Positions 32,027 to 41,891 are shown, counted from the first letter of the stretch. The stretch: 64,000 bases of DNA from JBILXY01 sp044378055 (GCA_044378055.1 JBILXY010000006.1:3980-67979); one strand, 5' to 3'. The notes: generated by a model from the sequence alone, not told the origin. Translations and numbers: made by a program.

Positions 32027-32063
32027 CACCCCGTCCTTTCAAGACACCCCTCAAGAGGGGAAT
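32027..32063. repeat. double-hairpin repeat, family B
   Basis: CACCCCG, a short variable segment (TCCTTTCAAGA), then CACCCCTCAAGAGGGG and AATTTTTAG. From CACCCCTC onward it is identical to the element at 9773-9817, including about 14 bases beyond the hairpin. It lies 25 bases from the vapC stop codon. Confidence 0.7.
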
Positions 32064-32087
32064 TTTTAGTTTAGCAAAATGTTAAGT

Positions 32088-32495
32088 TTAGATCTCTTTA
32101 TACTTTATATAAACCTTACTCAGCAACTTATCAAAAGAAATTAATTCCAAACTATTTTGTAGGCAAACTTGCAAGTATAAACTATCTTCAAAAGACAAAT
32201 TTTCTTTATTAAAAGTTTTCAAAACCAAATTAAAATCTAAGTGCTTAAGGTTTAACATTTCCACAATTCCCAAATCTAAAAATTCTTGCAGGGCTTCTAC
32301 AATTTCTTGTTTAGAAAATTCGTAATGCGTGCTAAGAACATATCTTAATTCAATCAAAGTTTCGGGTAAAATATAAAGTTTGTATTCTTCTTTTACTGCT
32401 TTATTAAACAATGAATTTACCTCTTTTTGCTGGTTTTCAACATCCCCAATTAAAAATCTGGCAATAATATTTGTATCTAACAAAGCTTTAATCAT
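32088..32495 (-). CDS. PIN-domain toxin (VapC-like)
   Basis: The 135-residue PIN domain has the four acidic positions of the nuclease site: ALLDTNIIARFLIGD, LPETLIELRYVLS, LSFEDSLYLQVC and LISFDKLL. VapC toxins cleave tRNA or rRNA and are held inactive by a partner antitoxin. The start overlaps the upstream antitoxin gene by 8 bases, the usual toxin-antitoxin arrangement. The RNA target is unknown. Confidence 0.85.
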   Translation of the reverse strand: MIKALLDTNIIARFLIGDVENQQKEVNSLFNKAVKEEYKLYILPETLIELRYVLSTHYEFSKQEIVEALQEFLDLGIVEMLNLKHLDFNLVLKTFNKENLSFEDSLYLQVCLQNSLELISFDKLLSKVYIKYKEI

Positions 32496-32772
32496 ATTTT
32501 TGGTTTTTAAAACTATCTGTTTTAGACTTTTCTAAGGCACTTTCAAACTCTTCGCCAGTTTTAAACATTTTACTTTTATCTCTAAGTTTTCTACCCAAAC
32601 TTCCCTGTATTTTAGACATTTTACTTTCTATGTTTTGAATATTAAAAGTATCTTGATTATGGCCATCTTCAAAAATATTTAAGTACATACCAGGTTTTAA
32701 ATTTAATTTATTCAATAAATCTACTGGCAAAGTAACTTGATTCTGTGATGAGACTTTTAGTTTAAAGGTCAT
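32488..32772 (-). CDS. AbrB/SpoVT-type antitoxin (VapB-like)
   Basis: The 94-residue protein has an N-terminal swapped-hairpin DNA-binding domain (KVSSQNQVTLPVDLLNKLNL, KPGMYLNIFED). A flexible basic C-terminal part (KIQGSLGRKLRDKSKMF) probably wraps and blocks the PIN toxin encoded downstream. It likely represses its own promoter. The promoter TTGACA-17-TAAACT lies 9 bases before the ATG. Confidence 0.82.
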   Translation of the reverse strand: MTFKLKVSSQNQVTLPVDLLNKLNLKPGMYLNIFEDGHNQDTFNIQNIESKMSKIQGSLGRKLRDKSKMFKTGEEFESALEKSKTDSFKNQKYD

Positions 32773-32781
32773 AGTAAATGT

Positions 32782-32810
32782 AGTTTATATAAGTAAAGTA
32801 ATTATGTCAA
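32782..32810 (-). promoter_or_regulatory. vapBC promoter, near-leaderless
   Basis: On the reverse strand TTGACA (32805-32810), 17 bases, TAAACT (32782-32787), then 9 bases to the ATG at 32772. Confidence 0.65.
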
Positions 32811-32867
32811 ACTAAATCCTGCTCATTTCATGATATTCTTAAAGGGGAGGTAATTCAGACAAAGTTT

Positions 32868-34196
32868 CTACAACAATTCATTCCCTACTTTATCATCCAC
32901 ACCCACCACATTCCACAAAGTTTTCCTGTCAAAAGCGAACACGCTTGGGTCGGCTTTAATGTCTGTTAATTTTAATGGAACTGTTAAATGCACCCCTTCC
33001 ATGGTTCTACATCTGCTAAAAGCCACATATGTTTGGCCGAAAATAAAAGCTCCTCTGCCCATGTTAATTATGCAATTATCAAATGTTTGCCCCTGCGATT
33101 TATGAATGGTTACCGCCCAAGCCAGTTTCAGCGGATATTGGACAAAACTTCCCACTGTCTTTTTCACAATTTCCATTTTTTCTTCATCATATTCATATTT
33201 ATAGCTTTCCCAGGTAGAAAGCTCAACTTCAACCAATTTAGCATTTTTATTATTTAAACGAACAAGTACCGTATCTTTTTCCAGCTTTTCCACCACTCCA
33301 ATTGTACCGTTCACCCACCTTTTCTCTGGATCATTTTTAATAAACATCACCTGCGCCCCTTCCTTTAAAATTAAATACTTTTCAGTGGGGTAAAGCTCTT
33401 CACCAAATGTACCAACAATTGTTGCTTTGTAAGTAAACTCAATTAGAGGGATTTTCTCGAGTTCATCAAAATTTATATTTGCTGCGTCTTTGTTGATTGT
33501 AGTAATGGTGATGGGATGCTTTTCTGGACTAACATCTTTGTTTAAGAATTTCGAATTAACCCAAGCAATTAATTCAGGGTTAGCAACGCCATAACGAAAA
33601 TAATTCAGCAATTTAATGAATTCAGCTTCGCTTTGCCGGTAATTATGTTCCAATTTAATATATTTTAGAAATATATCTGGGAAACACTTTGCTCCAAAAA
33701 AATATTCACTTTGGTAACGACGAATGAATTCGTCTTTCTCCTCGCGTTTTAAAATTGGAGGAAGTTGAAAATGGTCGCCAAATAATATTAATTGTACGCC
33801 GCCAAAAGGCAATCTTGGCTTTTCTTTATTTAATCGAAAAAACTTATCCAGCAAATCTAGCATATCACTTCGCACCATCGAAATTTCATCAATCACCAAA
33901 ACATCGATAGATTTTACCCGTCTATTATCACGAAGTTTGCTAACTTTTCCTTCCTCCAACAATTGCCATGCTGGGTCGGTGTTTAACCTACAAAAGCTGT
34001 GAATTGTTTCCCCACCAACATTTATAGCCGCCATTCCAGTTGGGGCTAAAATTGCCACCTTCTTTTTTACTTCGTCTAAATAGTGTTTTAAAAGTGTACT
34101 TTTCCCCGTTCCAGCGTCGCCTGTTATATACAAATTATGCCTTGTTTCAAGCATTAACCTTAAAGCCAGCGAGGCAATTTTATTTTCTTTGAACAT
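32868..34196 (-). CDS. PIF1/RecD-like superfamily 1B helicase
   Basis: The 442-residue protein has the SF1B helicase motifs: Walker A ITGDAGTGKSTLLKHYL, LAPTGMAAINVGGETIHSF, Walker B IDVLVIDEISMV, the motif III segment ILFGDHFQLPPI, and near the C-terminus AVTIHKSQGQTFDNCIINMG and YVAFSRCRTMEGVHL. PIF1-like helicases unwind DNA 5' to 3', resolving G-quadruplexes or assisting recombination. The minimal length without extra domains fits the bacterial form. It sits alone upstream of the vapBC pair on the same strand. Confidence 0.88.
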   Translation of the reverse strand: MFKENKIASLALRLMLETRHNLYITGDAGTGKSTLLKHYLDEVKKKVAILAPTGMAAINVGGETIHSFCRLNTDPAWQLLEEGKVSKLRDNRRVKSIDVLVIDEISMVRSDMLDLLDKFFRLNKEKPRLPFGGVQLILFGDHFQLPPILKREEKDEFIRRYQSEYFFGAKCFPDIFLKYIKLEHNYRQSEAEFIKLLNYFRYGVANPELIAWVNSKFLNKDVSPEKHPITITTINKDAANINFDELEKIPLIEFTYKATIVGTFGEELYPTEKYLILKEGAQVMFIKNDPEKRWVNGTIGVVEKLEKDTVLVRLNNKNAKLVEVELSTWESYKYEYDEEKMEIVKKTVGSFVQYPLKLAWAVTIHKSQGQTFDNCIINMGRGAFIFGQTYVAFSRCRTMEGVHLTVPLKLTDIKADPSVFAFDRKTLWNVVGVDDKVGNELL

Positions 34197-34295
34197 TCTT
34201 CCAAGTATTTATAAAACCAAGTTTATTGGCAACAAAACAACCCCCAAAGGGGGAAGTTGAAACTCTAAGATATTGTTATGATGAATTTTTTTGTT

Positions 34296-34315
34296 CGGCG
34301 ATATTTACCGTCACC
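34296..34315. repeat. degenerate REP-like hairpin
   Basis: GGCGATATTTACCGTCACC resembles the hairpin at 28837-28861 and is likewise followed by TTTGTTGTATTCAATC-like sequence. The GTAG head is lost. Confidence 0.35.
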
Positions 34316-34342
34316 TTTGTTGTATTCAATCAAACCTTACAA

Positions 34343-35560
34343 TTATAATTCGTAAACTGAAAAACCGTCGTAGGTTCTAATGAATCCATCTGTTGATGTT
34401 GCCCTAGGACCATTTACATCTGGGTTAACCCAACCTACCCACTTAGTGTAGATATCGTCGATGCTTCCATAGAAAGTGTAAACAGAAAGTGTTCTTGTTC
34501 CAGAAGTTGTGCTTGTATCACCAGCTAAATCTTGTCCATAAGTTTTTTGGTAGAAAGTGTTGCAGGTTGCAGCATCTACACCGAAGTAATCGGCACACTG
34601 AGCTGTTGTTGGATATTTAAACTCGTAAACGAATTGGTAAACAGAAAGGTTTTGTTCTTCAACTGTTGTTTTACCAGCTCTTGCACAAGCTGCACTTGGG
34701 TTTGCAGGATCTTTTCCATAGCTAGAAGGATTGAAAGCAACACCGGCTCTGGTTTCACGAACGGTTATGTTTCCACCAGAAATTGAACACCATCCACCTT
34801 GATATTCACGGGAACACTTGCTAAAATCAAAAGCTCCGTTTGTTGAACAGTTAGGTAAAGTTGAAGCAACCCTAGAACATAAGTTAAAATCGTAAGCACC
34901 GTTAGTTAAACATGCACTTAAAGCAACAATTTGTTGCGTTGAATTAGATTTGTTTTGGAAGTAGCTATAAGTATCAGGACCAGTTGAAAAAATTCTTGGC
35001 ATGTTGCTTGTAGAAGCTGCACCACCAGAAGTTGAGAATAATTCAGAGAATTGACCTGTTGTAAATACAGAATTTAAACCAGCACGAACTGCACGATTAG
35101 TAGGGGCTTTAGAACCAGCTACTGCGCCAGCGTTAGTGAAAGTATTCACCATTTGAGATGGATAAGTTTTAGCACCAACAGTTGTTGGGAAAATTCCAAG
35201 AATTGGATCTGTTCCGAAAGCAGTTTTTACTGCAGCTGCACCAACATTGAACTGAGAGTATTGAGAAACTTTTAAGTCTCCTGTGTCTAAAATTCCGTTA
35301 CTATTTTCATCAATAGCAGCAGAAAATTGGGTTAAACAACCTTGATCAATGTATGGGTTAGAATTAGTTCTACCTGCGCGTTGATCGGCAATATAGGTTG
35401 TCCAATCAAAAGTTGCACGGCAAGATGTAATATCTATACCGAATTTGGCGGAAGAGGAAGGCAAAGCAGTTGCTGCGGATGCACTTATTGGGGAAATAGC
35501 TAAAACGCCTAAACTGAAAACAGAAAGAATTTGTAGCATTGTGGAAGTTAATTTATTCAT
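34343..35560 (-). CDS. secreted Cys-containing protein, function unknown
   Basis: The 405-residue protein has a clear signal peptide (MLQILSVFSLGVLAISPISA with an AxA site after it). The mature part contains an acidic Asp/Asn loop (DENSNGILDTGDL) like an EF-hand or dockerin calcium site, ten Cys residues, and several Tyr/Phe-rich beta segments (QNLSVYQFVYEFKY, RTLSVYTFYGSIDDIY). The spacing of the Cys in ACLTNGAYDFNLCSR and NCSTNGAFDFSKCSR shows a small internal repeat. A consensus promoter suggests strong expression. It lies next to the giant protein gene and may be a surface partner of it. Confidence 0.7.
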   Translation of the reverse strand: MNKLTSTMLQILSVFSLGVLAISPISASAATALPSSSAKFGIDITSCRATFDWTTYIADQRAGRTNSNPYIDQGCLTQFSAAIDENSNGILDTGDLKVSQYSQFNVGAAAVKTAFGTDPILGIFPTTVGAKTYPSQMVNTFTNAGAVAGSKAPTNRAVRAGLNSVFTTGQFSELFSTSGGAASTSNMPRIFSTGPDTYSYFQNKSNSTQQIVALSACLTNGAYDFNLCSRVASTLPNCSTNGAFDFSKCSREYQGGWCSISGGNITVRETRAGVAFNPSSYGKDPANPSAACARAGKTTVEEQNLSVYQFVYEFKYPTTAQCADYFGVDAATCNTFYQKTYGQDLAGDTSTTSGTRTLSVYTFYGSIDDIYTKWVGWVNPDVNGPRATSTDGFIRTYDGFSVYEL

Positions 35561-35582
35561 ATGGATGATTAATTATAGTTTT

Positions 35583-35611
35583 ATTATATCATGTTTTTTG
35601 GGTTTGGTCAA
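35583..35611 (-). promoter_or_regulatory. strong promoter of the secreted protein gene
   Basis: On the reverse strand TTGACC (35606-35611), 17 bases, TATAAT (35583-35588). The ATG is 22 bases after the -10 box. Confidence 0.7.
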
Positions 35612-35624
35612 CAAGTTTTCTTTG

Positions 35625-38600
35625 CTATGGTAATGGCGCGTTAACGACAGGTGCAACAACTGTTGGAGCAGAAGGAGCAAGTTCAAATGGAACTGATGGA
35701 GGGGCAACTACGACAGGAACAACATCAACAGGAGGTTGGGGCAACACTGCTGGTGCAGGTACAACTGGAACATTTGGTGTTATTGGTGTTACTTGAGGGA
35801 TACTTGGTGTTGCAGGAGCAATATTAGAAGGTATTGGAGCGACAGGTTGAGGAGCTACTTGTGGCAGAGGTTGAACATTAACATTCGCCCCAGGTTGAAC
35901 AGCTGGTGTAGGTGCAGCTATATTTTGAGGATTAGTAGCTTGTTGAACAGGAAGATTATTCGCTCCAGGTGTAGCACTTGGTGTTGGAGCTTTTACTTCC
36001 ACGCCTGTTCCAGTTTGTTGAGGGCCTGGTTTTACTCCACCTGGCTGTGCTGTAGGGTTTGAATTCTGAACCGTGTTTTCTTTAGGTTGAAGTTCTTTCT
36101 GATCTGGTGTTGGCTCTTCTTTTTTAGGCTCATTCTTTGTTGGTGGTTTCAAAGGCTCAACACTAGCTGACCCAGCAAAGTTTTGTTCTTTAATTCTGTT
36201 TAGTTCCGCAACACTATAATTTGTCCCTCCCTTAGATTCCAGTTTTCCTGAAGTTTCTATACCTAATGGAATTCCTTTTCTAATAGTTAATGGGTTTTTG
36301 TTATCACACAATTTATCAATAATATCCAAAATTACAGGATTTCCAGTTCTCTTAAATTCTTCAGCTGCTTTTGCAACTTGTACTGCATCGTAAGCAATTG
36401 GTGTTACATTATCATCTGCCCTTTTAATTACATTTGCATCACCATTTCTATATTCACCAGTACCAATAAAGGCAACTTGCATTCCTGGGAATAGTTTTGC
36501 TAAACCAGCAGGTGTTGAATTGGTAGATAATCTTGCTGAGGTATTTTTATCTGCTTTAAGTTCTTGTAATCTTGCATTAGTAGCTTTTAAAGCGTCTTCA
36601 ACTTCCTTAGCTTCAGATTGAACAATTCTGGCAATTTCAGGTACCTGGGCTTTATCGAATGTAGAACCACCTTTGGTAACATCACTTGTAGAAACTGTTA
36701 AGCCATCTTTAATAACAATGTTGTTAGGGCTAATTGATGCATTTTCAGCACGAATTCCTTGAACTGTAATATAAACACTTCTGGCTTCATTTAACATTTT
36801 AATGGCTTCGGCTCTGTTAGCAAATTCTTTCCTTTCACCATTAGGTAATAAAATACTGGTTTTACCTTCAGTTGAAACTACACCTCCTGCGGCTCTAAAT
36901 AGTGCTTCGTCAGGTGTAAGCCTATCAGACCCAATTCCGATGATATACCTTTTTTCAAAATCTTTATCACTAGCCATTACATTAACAAAAGCTAAAATAG
37001 CGGCTTTATTTTGAATTTCACTGTTGCTAAGTGTAGGAAGAGCAGCTGCATCAAAATTGGAGCTCTTCATTTCTTCTTGTTCTCTTATCGAAAATATTCC
37101 AATTAATGGTGGCTTAGCAACTGCAGTAATTAAACCAATTGCTAATTTGTTTAATGTTGGATCGGTATAAAAGTTACCTAACTGCAAGGGGCCCAAGAAA
37201 GTAGCTGCAGAAGATGATATACTTTCGTATTGAGGGTTCTTCCTATTGATATCGATTAAAGCTTCTGAAATAGATCTTGAAACTGCACCATTGTTTTCAT
37301 AACTTAAGCTGGCCTTTTCTTCCACTCCAAAACCTTTAGCACTTATAGTACCATTATAACTATAGCTAGATTTAAAATCATCATTGTTTCCGCTGAAAGC
37401 GTTCATTGCTTTAAGAGCATCTGAAACATCCTGCTTAACCCCATATTCTGGACGCTTATCATCAAGCCAGGCAGCACCTCTTCTACCAAAGTTAGCTCTT
37501 CTTTTAGCTGCTGCTTGTTCGTCTAAAATTTGGTTTAACTTTTCTTGTGAAGGTGTGTCAGTTTGTAATAAACCACGATTATCTTCGCCAGTAATTCTTC
37601 TGGCATTTGCTCTTATTACAGAATCAACGGAGTTAACATTCAATCCCGAGGCCAATTTTGCAATATCTTGTGGAGTAATAACAGCTTTTGTTAAAATTTC
37701 AGGATTTCTTTCCTTAATTAAAAGCATCGCAGAATATTTAGCTCTTTCTTCTGGTGAAAAATTAAGAATTTTCTTTGGATCTAATCTATCTGGATTGTTT
37801 GCAAAAGCTTGAACATCCTTCAAAATCTGAGCCTTAGCTTCATTTGAAATTTTAGGATTATCCAAATCTGATAAAACAATAGCGAAAGAACCAGTACTTG
37901 CTACTCTATCGCCAACATTTGGATTGTAAACCAGTCTATCTCCTATAGCCTTATTTATTTGTGGGGCGTAAGGAGATAAAATATCTACATTTTTCCAATA
38001 GTTGGATGTTTTTCCATCACTAGATTTTATATCCAAAGCACCTGGCTTGGCCGAATCTACACTAATTAAACCTGCAGATTTTCCAAGTTCTGGGTTTGTA
38101 GTATAAATAGCAGACAATAATGTATCATAAGAAACAGTTTTTCCGCTATTTAGAGAATTTATAATTTCAGGATTTGTTATAGAAACAACTTTATTTCCAG
38201 GCAAAGTAACGCTTACTTCACTTATATTACTTTGAGAATTGCTAAATACTGGCAATTCCAATTTAACATTTCCATTCTTATCTATATTCAGCGAAGGTTT
38301 AGCATTCCCTTCCAAACCAGAATTAGGCAAACTTATACCGCCTTGCAATGTGCCAGAACTAATTGTGCTTTTTGCAGTTCCAACAACATTACTTGTTTCT
38401 TTGCTTTCTCCAGAGGCTGTTACTGTAAAGCCGGCTGGTAAAACCATAAAGCTTCCTGTAAAATTAGCATCTGCTCTTAAAGTTCCTATAGTATTTGCTG
38501 TAGTTCTATTGGCATATTCTAAAGCTTTGGCAGGATTCTTAGAAACAATCTCTGCAAACTCGCTTACTTTTAACCCACCTGGCAAAACCAAATTAGCAGT

Positions 38601-41600
38601 TTCTGGGTCAACTTTATAATTTGGATTGGCAACGAAATTTGCTGCAATTCTTTGTAAGACAGTATTACTTTTTGAATCTAATTCTCTTACAACTTTATCA
38701 ATATCCGCAAGACTTTGCCCACCAAAACCCTGAATACCAGAATTTAATTCTGCAGCAAGTGCCATGTTATTATTTTGTAAACCTAAACCACCAACGAAAT
38801 TTCTAACCCCACTAACATCTAGATTTAATTTTCCGCTTTGTTGAATTGAAGCGGTTGTATCTTTCCCCTCAGATGCCTTTGCATTGGTACTTGGAGCAGT
38901 TTCAACAGGAACAGGAAGGCCAGTTCTTTGCTTTAATGCATCTAACGAATTAGGTAAATTATTAGGGCTAGTAACTGTTGTTTGTGATTTAACTTCGACT
39001 GGCTTAGGCTGTGTTGTTAAGTCTGGACTTGCTGAACCAAAACTTACTGCAACAGGATTATTATTTAATCCTTGAATACTAGTATCTGAAATTCTAGCCG
39101 CATTTGCAATTGTTAAAGCAGAGTATTGCCCAACAGGAATTACTATATTCCTTCCATTGATATTTATACTTGTAGGCTGCTTAATAAATACACCTCCATT
39201 TTTTTCCTCAGCAAGGCCTGCCTGCATTAGCCTGTTAGCCAAGCCATTCTCTCCACCACCTGTTAGTCTAAAGTTACCAGAAAGATTACTTGGAACAACA
39301 TTGTTTTTAACATCTGGTTTAGCAGTATTTTGAGTTATAACTTCTGGTTTAACAGCAGGATTGACGGCTGTATTGTTATCAGCACGAACAGTTGGAGAGC
39401 TGGAAATTGTGTTTTCAGAAAGCTGTGTTGCACCTTTAATTTCACCGTCTGTAACAAAAACTACTACTTTATTTCCTTTAGCATCAGTGGCAACATTTCC
39501 ACTTCCATCTTCCTTCATTAGATATGCAGTTCTAAAAGTTGTTTTAATCTCATTTCCGTTGGCATCATATAATTTTGGAATAACATTTCCTGCATCGATA
39601 GTTTCTTTTACAGTTACGCCTTCCAAATTAGGTCTAATTACGGCCGCACCTTTTACATTATCGTCACCACCAACTCTACCCAAAACTTTTCCGTCTAAAG
39701 CAGACCCTCCAACTTGTAATTTAACTGTATCACCAGACTTAAAATTATCTGTTCCACCCTTAACCACATTTCCTGCAACCTGGGCCAAAACATCAAATTT
39801 AGGGGCTTTGGCTGGTTGAGGTAGAGTGTTTACTGGAGTTTTACTCTCAGCAGCAGGTGTAATGAACCTATCTATAGGTGTCCACAATGTTCCTGCAACT
39901 CTTGCTGCAAAATCAGTTACTCTATGTGCTGCACCAACTATGTTTTCATTAACGAACCTTGAAGTTTCAGAAATTCCAGTAGCTGTTTTAGAAACAATAT
40001 TACCAGTTAAATTATCTGCAGTAGTTAAACCTTTAGAAACATTTCCACCTAACATATTATTATCAACCCAACCGGCTCCCATTTTCCCTATATTCGCTCC
40101 CATTTCTACTGTGCTCATTATGTTTCCAACTGCATTTGCCCTCATAGCAGAGCTTATAACTACATTTTGAGCATTTTCAGCAGCGTTTAAATCTCCGCTA
40201 ACATTGAAAACTACACCCATTCTTCGTTCGAATAAACCAGCATCACCAAAACTTGCTCCTTTCATACCTGAAAAAGAAAATTGACCACCAGTAATTTGGC
40301 TGGTTGCGACACCACCAGCAATCATTAACGGGCTCATGTAAACACCGCTAACAGCACTTTGCACCATTGCTTCAGCAATATAAGCCACTGTTAAACCAGC
40401 AACCTGCCAACCATTTCTGTCTGTTGAAGACATTTCTTTTCTTAAATTGGTCACAAAATCTTCAGTTTTAGCTGTAGCAATAATAGTTTTATCACTATTA
40501 ATCATCTTTAATAATTCCAAAGCAGCTTCGCTTTTTTCTTCTGCAGAAAAAGATTGGGCTTTCGCTTCTTGGTTTGCTATAATTCCCCTAAGTTCACTTT
40601 CGCTATACCCCTTACCTTGTGCAGATGTTTTCTCATTTTTAGCAAAAGCGACATCAACAAATTTAGCTAAGTTACCCCTAAACCAATTTTTAGGTTGTTT
40701 TCTCTGAGCCGCAGCTTCGTTTACTTCAACCTCAGTATTTATTACTTCTAAATAAGTATTGTAGGATAATTTACTTAATGCCTCTTGTGTTACTAATTTG
40801 GCTTCGTCTTCTGTTATTTTTCCAGCTTCTTTACTAGAATTAATTTTAGCATAAATTGCTTTAAACTCATCGCTTTGTGCTACTTCAGCTTCAATTTTCT
40901 GCATTCTTCCAGCTTCAGTGAGATTATTACCCATTGCTCTTTTTACAACACTAGTTAAAATACTTGAAACTGTTCCAATACCAAAACTGGAAAGTGTTGC
41001 AATTACATCGAAACCTTCTGTGACGCCTAAAGCAGAACCTTTTAATTTGTCTTGTATTAAAACTGTTTTTCTTAACAAATTAGCCTCGACTCCCTGCTTT
41101 TCACCTTCAAGTACAGCTTGGGTACTTCTAGCTTCAACTAATTTAGAAGTAAGATTTTTTAAAACATAATCAACCTTTGTTCCGTTTGGGTTGTTCTTAA
41201 ATTCATGCAATGCATTAGATGTGCTATTATTAAAGTATTTTGAAATTGCATAAGCAATCAATGCCCCTTCACCTGCTAAAAACCCTCCTACAGAAGGCTT
41301 AACCATTCTTTCAATAATTCTAGCCCTTAGTGCTTCAGTAATTGAATTTGCGTCTGGGTATTTTACTCTATCTGCGAAAATATCCTCTGTTAAGTTAGTT
41401 AAGGCCTTCAAGTTGTCTTTACCAGAAGCAAACATTGCAGATTCTTCATCTAGCCCAATTTTGGATCCAAGTTTATTTACTTGAGTTATTAAAGTTTCAG
41501 CAGTTTGTGCAATGCCTGCATAAGTATCTTGCCCTCTTCTGATTGCAGTTTCTTCAAACCAACTACCAGCTTTTTGCCAAAAATTTCTAGCTTTACCAGC

Positions 41601-41885
41601 AGTTTGTGCTTCAACCATTCTTTCATTATCTCTTGCTCCTTGTGTGCCTACTTCTAAGTAAAATGGTCGCAGAGCAGTTTCTAATATCATTTTAGGGTCA
41701 ATTTTTGCTTCATTAAGCTCGGCTTTAGTAGCTTCGGAGGCATTAGCATATTCTTGATTATATGAATTTCTTAGATGTTGAACTTCTGAAGCTGTTCCTG
41801 CTGAATCTTTTTCATATACTGAAGTAAGTCTCTGTTTTTTTGCTTCAATTCCTGAACTTAGTTTTGGGCTTTCTAGTGTTGGCAT
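35625..41885 (-). CDS. giant 2086-residue protein, function unknown
   Basis: I do not recognise this protein. The first 200 residues are charged and helical. Hydrophobic segments follow near residues 200-218 (GFLAGEGALIAYAISKYF), 290-318 (ATLSSFGIGTVSSILTSV) and about 505-545 (VAYIAEAMVQSAVSGVYMSP). Residues about 700-1000 hold beta-rich pieces (SGDTVKLQVGGSALDGKVLG, KGNKVVVFVTDGEIKGA) and low-complexity Asn/Pro/Thr linkers. A long mixed region follows, and from about residue 1900 there is a Pro/Val/Ala-rich tail (QPLPQVAPQPVAPIPSNIAP). No signal peptide and no catalytic motif are visible. The gene follows two small genes (gap 6 bases) in one transcription unit. Size and composition suggest a surface, attachment or secretion-linked structural protein. 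Confidence 0.65.
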   Translation of the reverse strand: MPTLESPKLSSGIEAKKQRLTSVYEKDSAGTASEVQHLRNSYNQEYANASEATKAELNEAKIDPKMILETALRPFYLEVGTQGARDNERMVEAQTAGKARNFWQKAGSWFEETAIRRGQDTYAGIAQTAETLITQVNKLGSKIGLDEESAMFASGKDNLKALTNLTEDIFADRVKYPDANSITEALRARIIERMVKPSVGGFLAGEGALIAYAISKYFNNSTSNALHEFKNNPNGTKVDYVLKNLTSKLVEARSTQAVLEGEKQGVEANLLRKTVLIQDKLKGSALGVTEGFDVIATLSSFGIGTVSSILTSVVKRAMGNNLTEAGRMQKIEAEVAQSDEFKAIYAKINSSKEAGKITEDEAKLVTQEALSKLSYNTYLEVINTEVEVNEAAAQRKQPKNWFRGNLAKFVDVAFAKNEKTSAQGKGYSESELRGIIANQEAKAQSFSAEEKSEAALELLKMINSDKTIIATAKTEDFVTNLRKEMSSTDRNGWQVAGLTVAYIAEAMVQSAVSGVYMSPLMIAGGVATSQITGGQFSFSGMKGASFGDAGLFERRMGVVFNVSGDLNAAENAQNVVISSAMRANAVGNIMSTVEMGANIGKMGAGWVDNNMLGGNVSKGLTTADNLTGNIVSKTATGISETSRFVNENIVGAAHRVTDFAARVAGTLWTPIDRFITPAAESKTPVNTLPQPAKAPKFDVLAQVAGNVVKGGTDNFKSGDTVKLQVGGSALDGKVLGRVGGDDNVKGAAVIRPNLEGVTVKETIDAGNVIPKLYDANGNEIKTTFRTAYLMKEDGSGNVATDAKGNKVVVFVTDGEIKGATQLSENTISSSPTVRADNNTAVNPAVKPEVITQNTAKPDVKNNVVPSNLSGNFRLTGGGENGLANRLMQAGLAEEKNGGVFIKQPTSININGRNIVIPVGQYSALTIANAARISDTSIQGLNNNPVAVSFGSASPDLTTQPKPVEVKSQTTVTSPNNLPNSLDALKQRTGLPVPVETAPSTNAKASEGKDTTASIQQSGKLNLDVSGVRNFVGGLGLQNNNMALAAELNSGIQGFGGQSLADIDKVVRELDSKSNTVLQRIAANFVANPNYKVDPETANLVLPGGLKVSEFAEIVSKNPAKALEYANRTTANTIGTLRADANFTGSFMVLPAGFTVTASGESKETSNVVGTAKSTISSGTLQGGISLPNSGLEGNAKPSLNIDKNGNVKLELPVFSNSQSNISEVSVTLPGNKVVSITNPEIINSLNSGKTVSYDTLLSAIYTTNPELGKSAGLISVDSAKPGALDIKSSDGKTSNYWKNVDILSPYAPQINKAIGDRLVYNPNVGDRVASTGSFAIVLSDLDNPKISNEAKAQILKDVQAFANNPDRLDPKKILNFSPEERAKYSAMLLIKERNPEILTKAVITPQDIAKLASGLNVNSVDSVIRANARRITGEDNRGLLQTDTPSQEKLNQILDEQAAAKRRANFGRRGAAWLDDKRPEYGVKQDVSDALKAMNAFSGNNDDFKSSYSYNGTISAKGFGVEEKASLSYENNGAVSRSISEALIDINRKNPQYESISSSAATFLGPLQLGNFYTDPTLNKLAIGLITAVAKPPLIGIFSIREQEEMKSSNFDAAALPTLSNSEIQNKAAILAFVNVMASDKDFEKRYIIGIGSDRLTPDEALFRAAGGVVSTEGKTSILLPNGERKEFANRAEAIKMLNEARSVYITVQGIRAENASISPNNIVIKDGLTVSTSDVTKGGSTFDKAQVPEIARIVQSEAKEVEDALKATNARLQELKADKNTSARLSTNSTPAGLAKLFPGMQVAFIGTGEYRNGDANVIKRADDNVTPIAYDAVQVAKAAEEFKRTGNPVILDIIDKLCDNKNPLTIRKGIPLGIETSGKLESKGGTNYSVAELNRIKEQNFAGSASVEPLKPPTKNEPKKEEPTPDQKELQPKENTVQNSNPTAQPGGVKPGPQQTGTGVEVKAPTPSATPGANNLPVQQATNPQNIAAPTPAVQPGANVNVQPLPQVAPQPVAPIPSNIAPATPSIPQVTPITPNVPVVPAPAVLPQPPVDVVPVVVAPPSVPFELAPSAPTVVAPVVNAPLP

Positions 41886-41891
41886 AAAAAT

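Noticed and set aside
32088..32772. The two vapBC-like pairs as recent duplicates
   Set aside because: Antitoxins belong to different folds (AbrB-like and Phd-like) and the PIN toxins share only the acidic positions.
39361..39819. Long antisense open frames inside the giant gene (also at 37384 and 38239)
   Set aside because: They mirror the codon pattern of the giant protein gene and show no domain or start signal.
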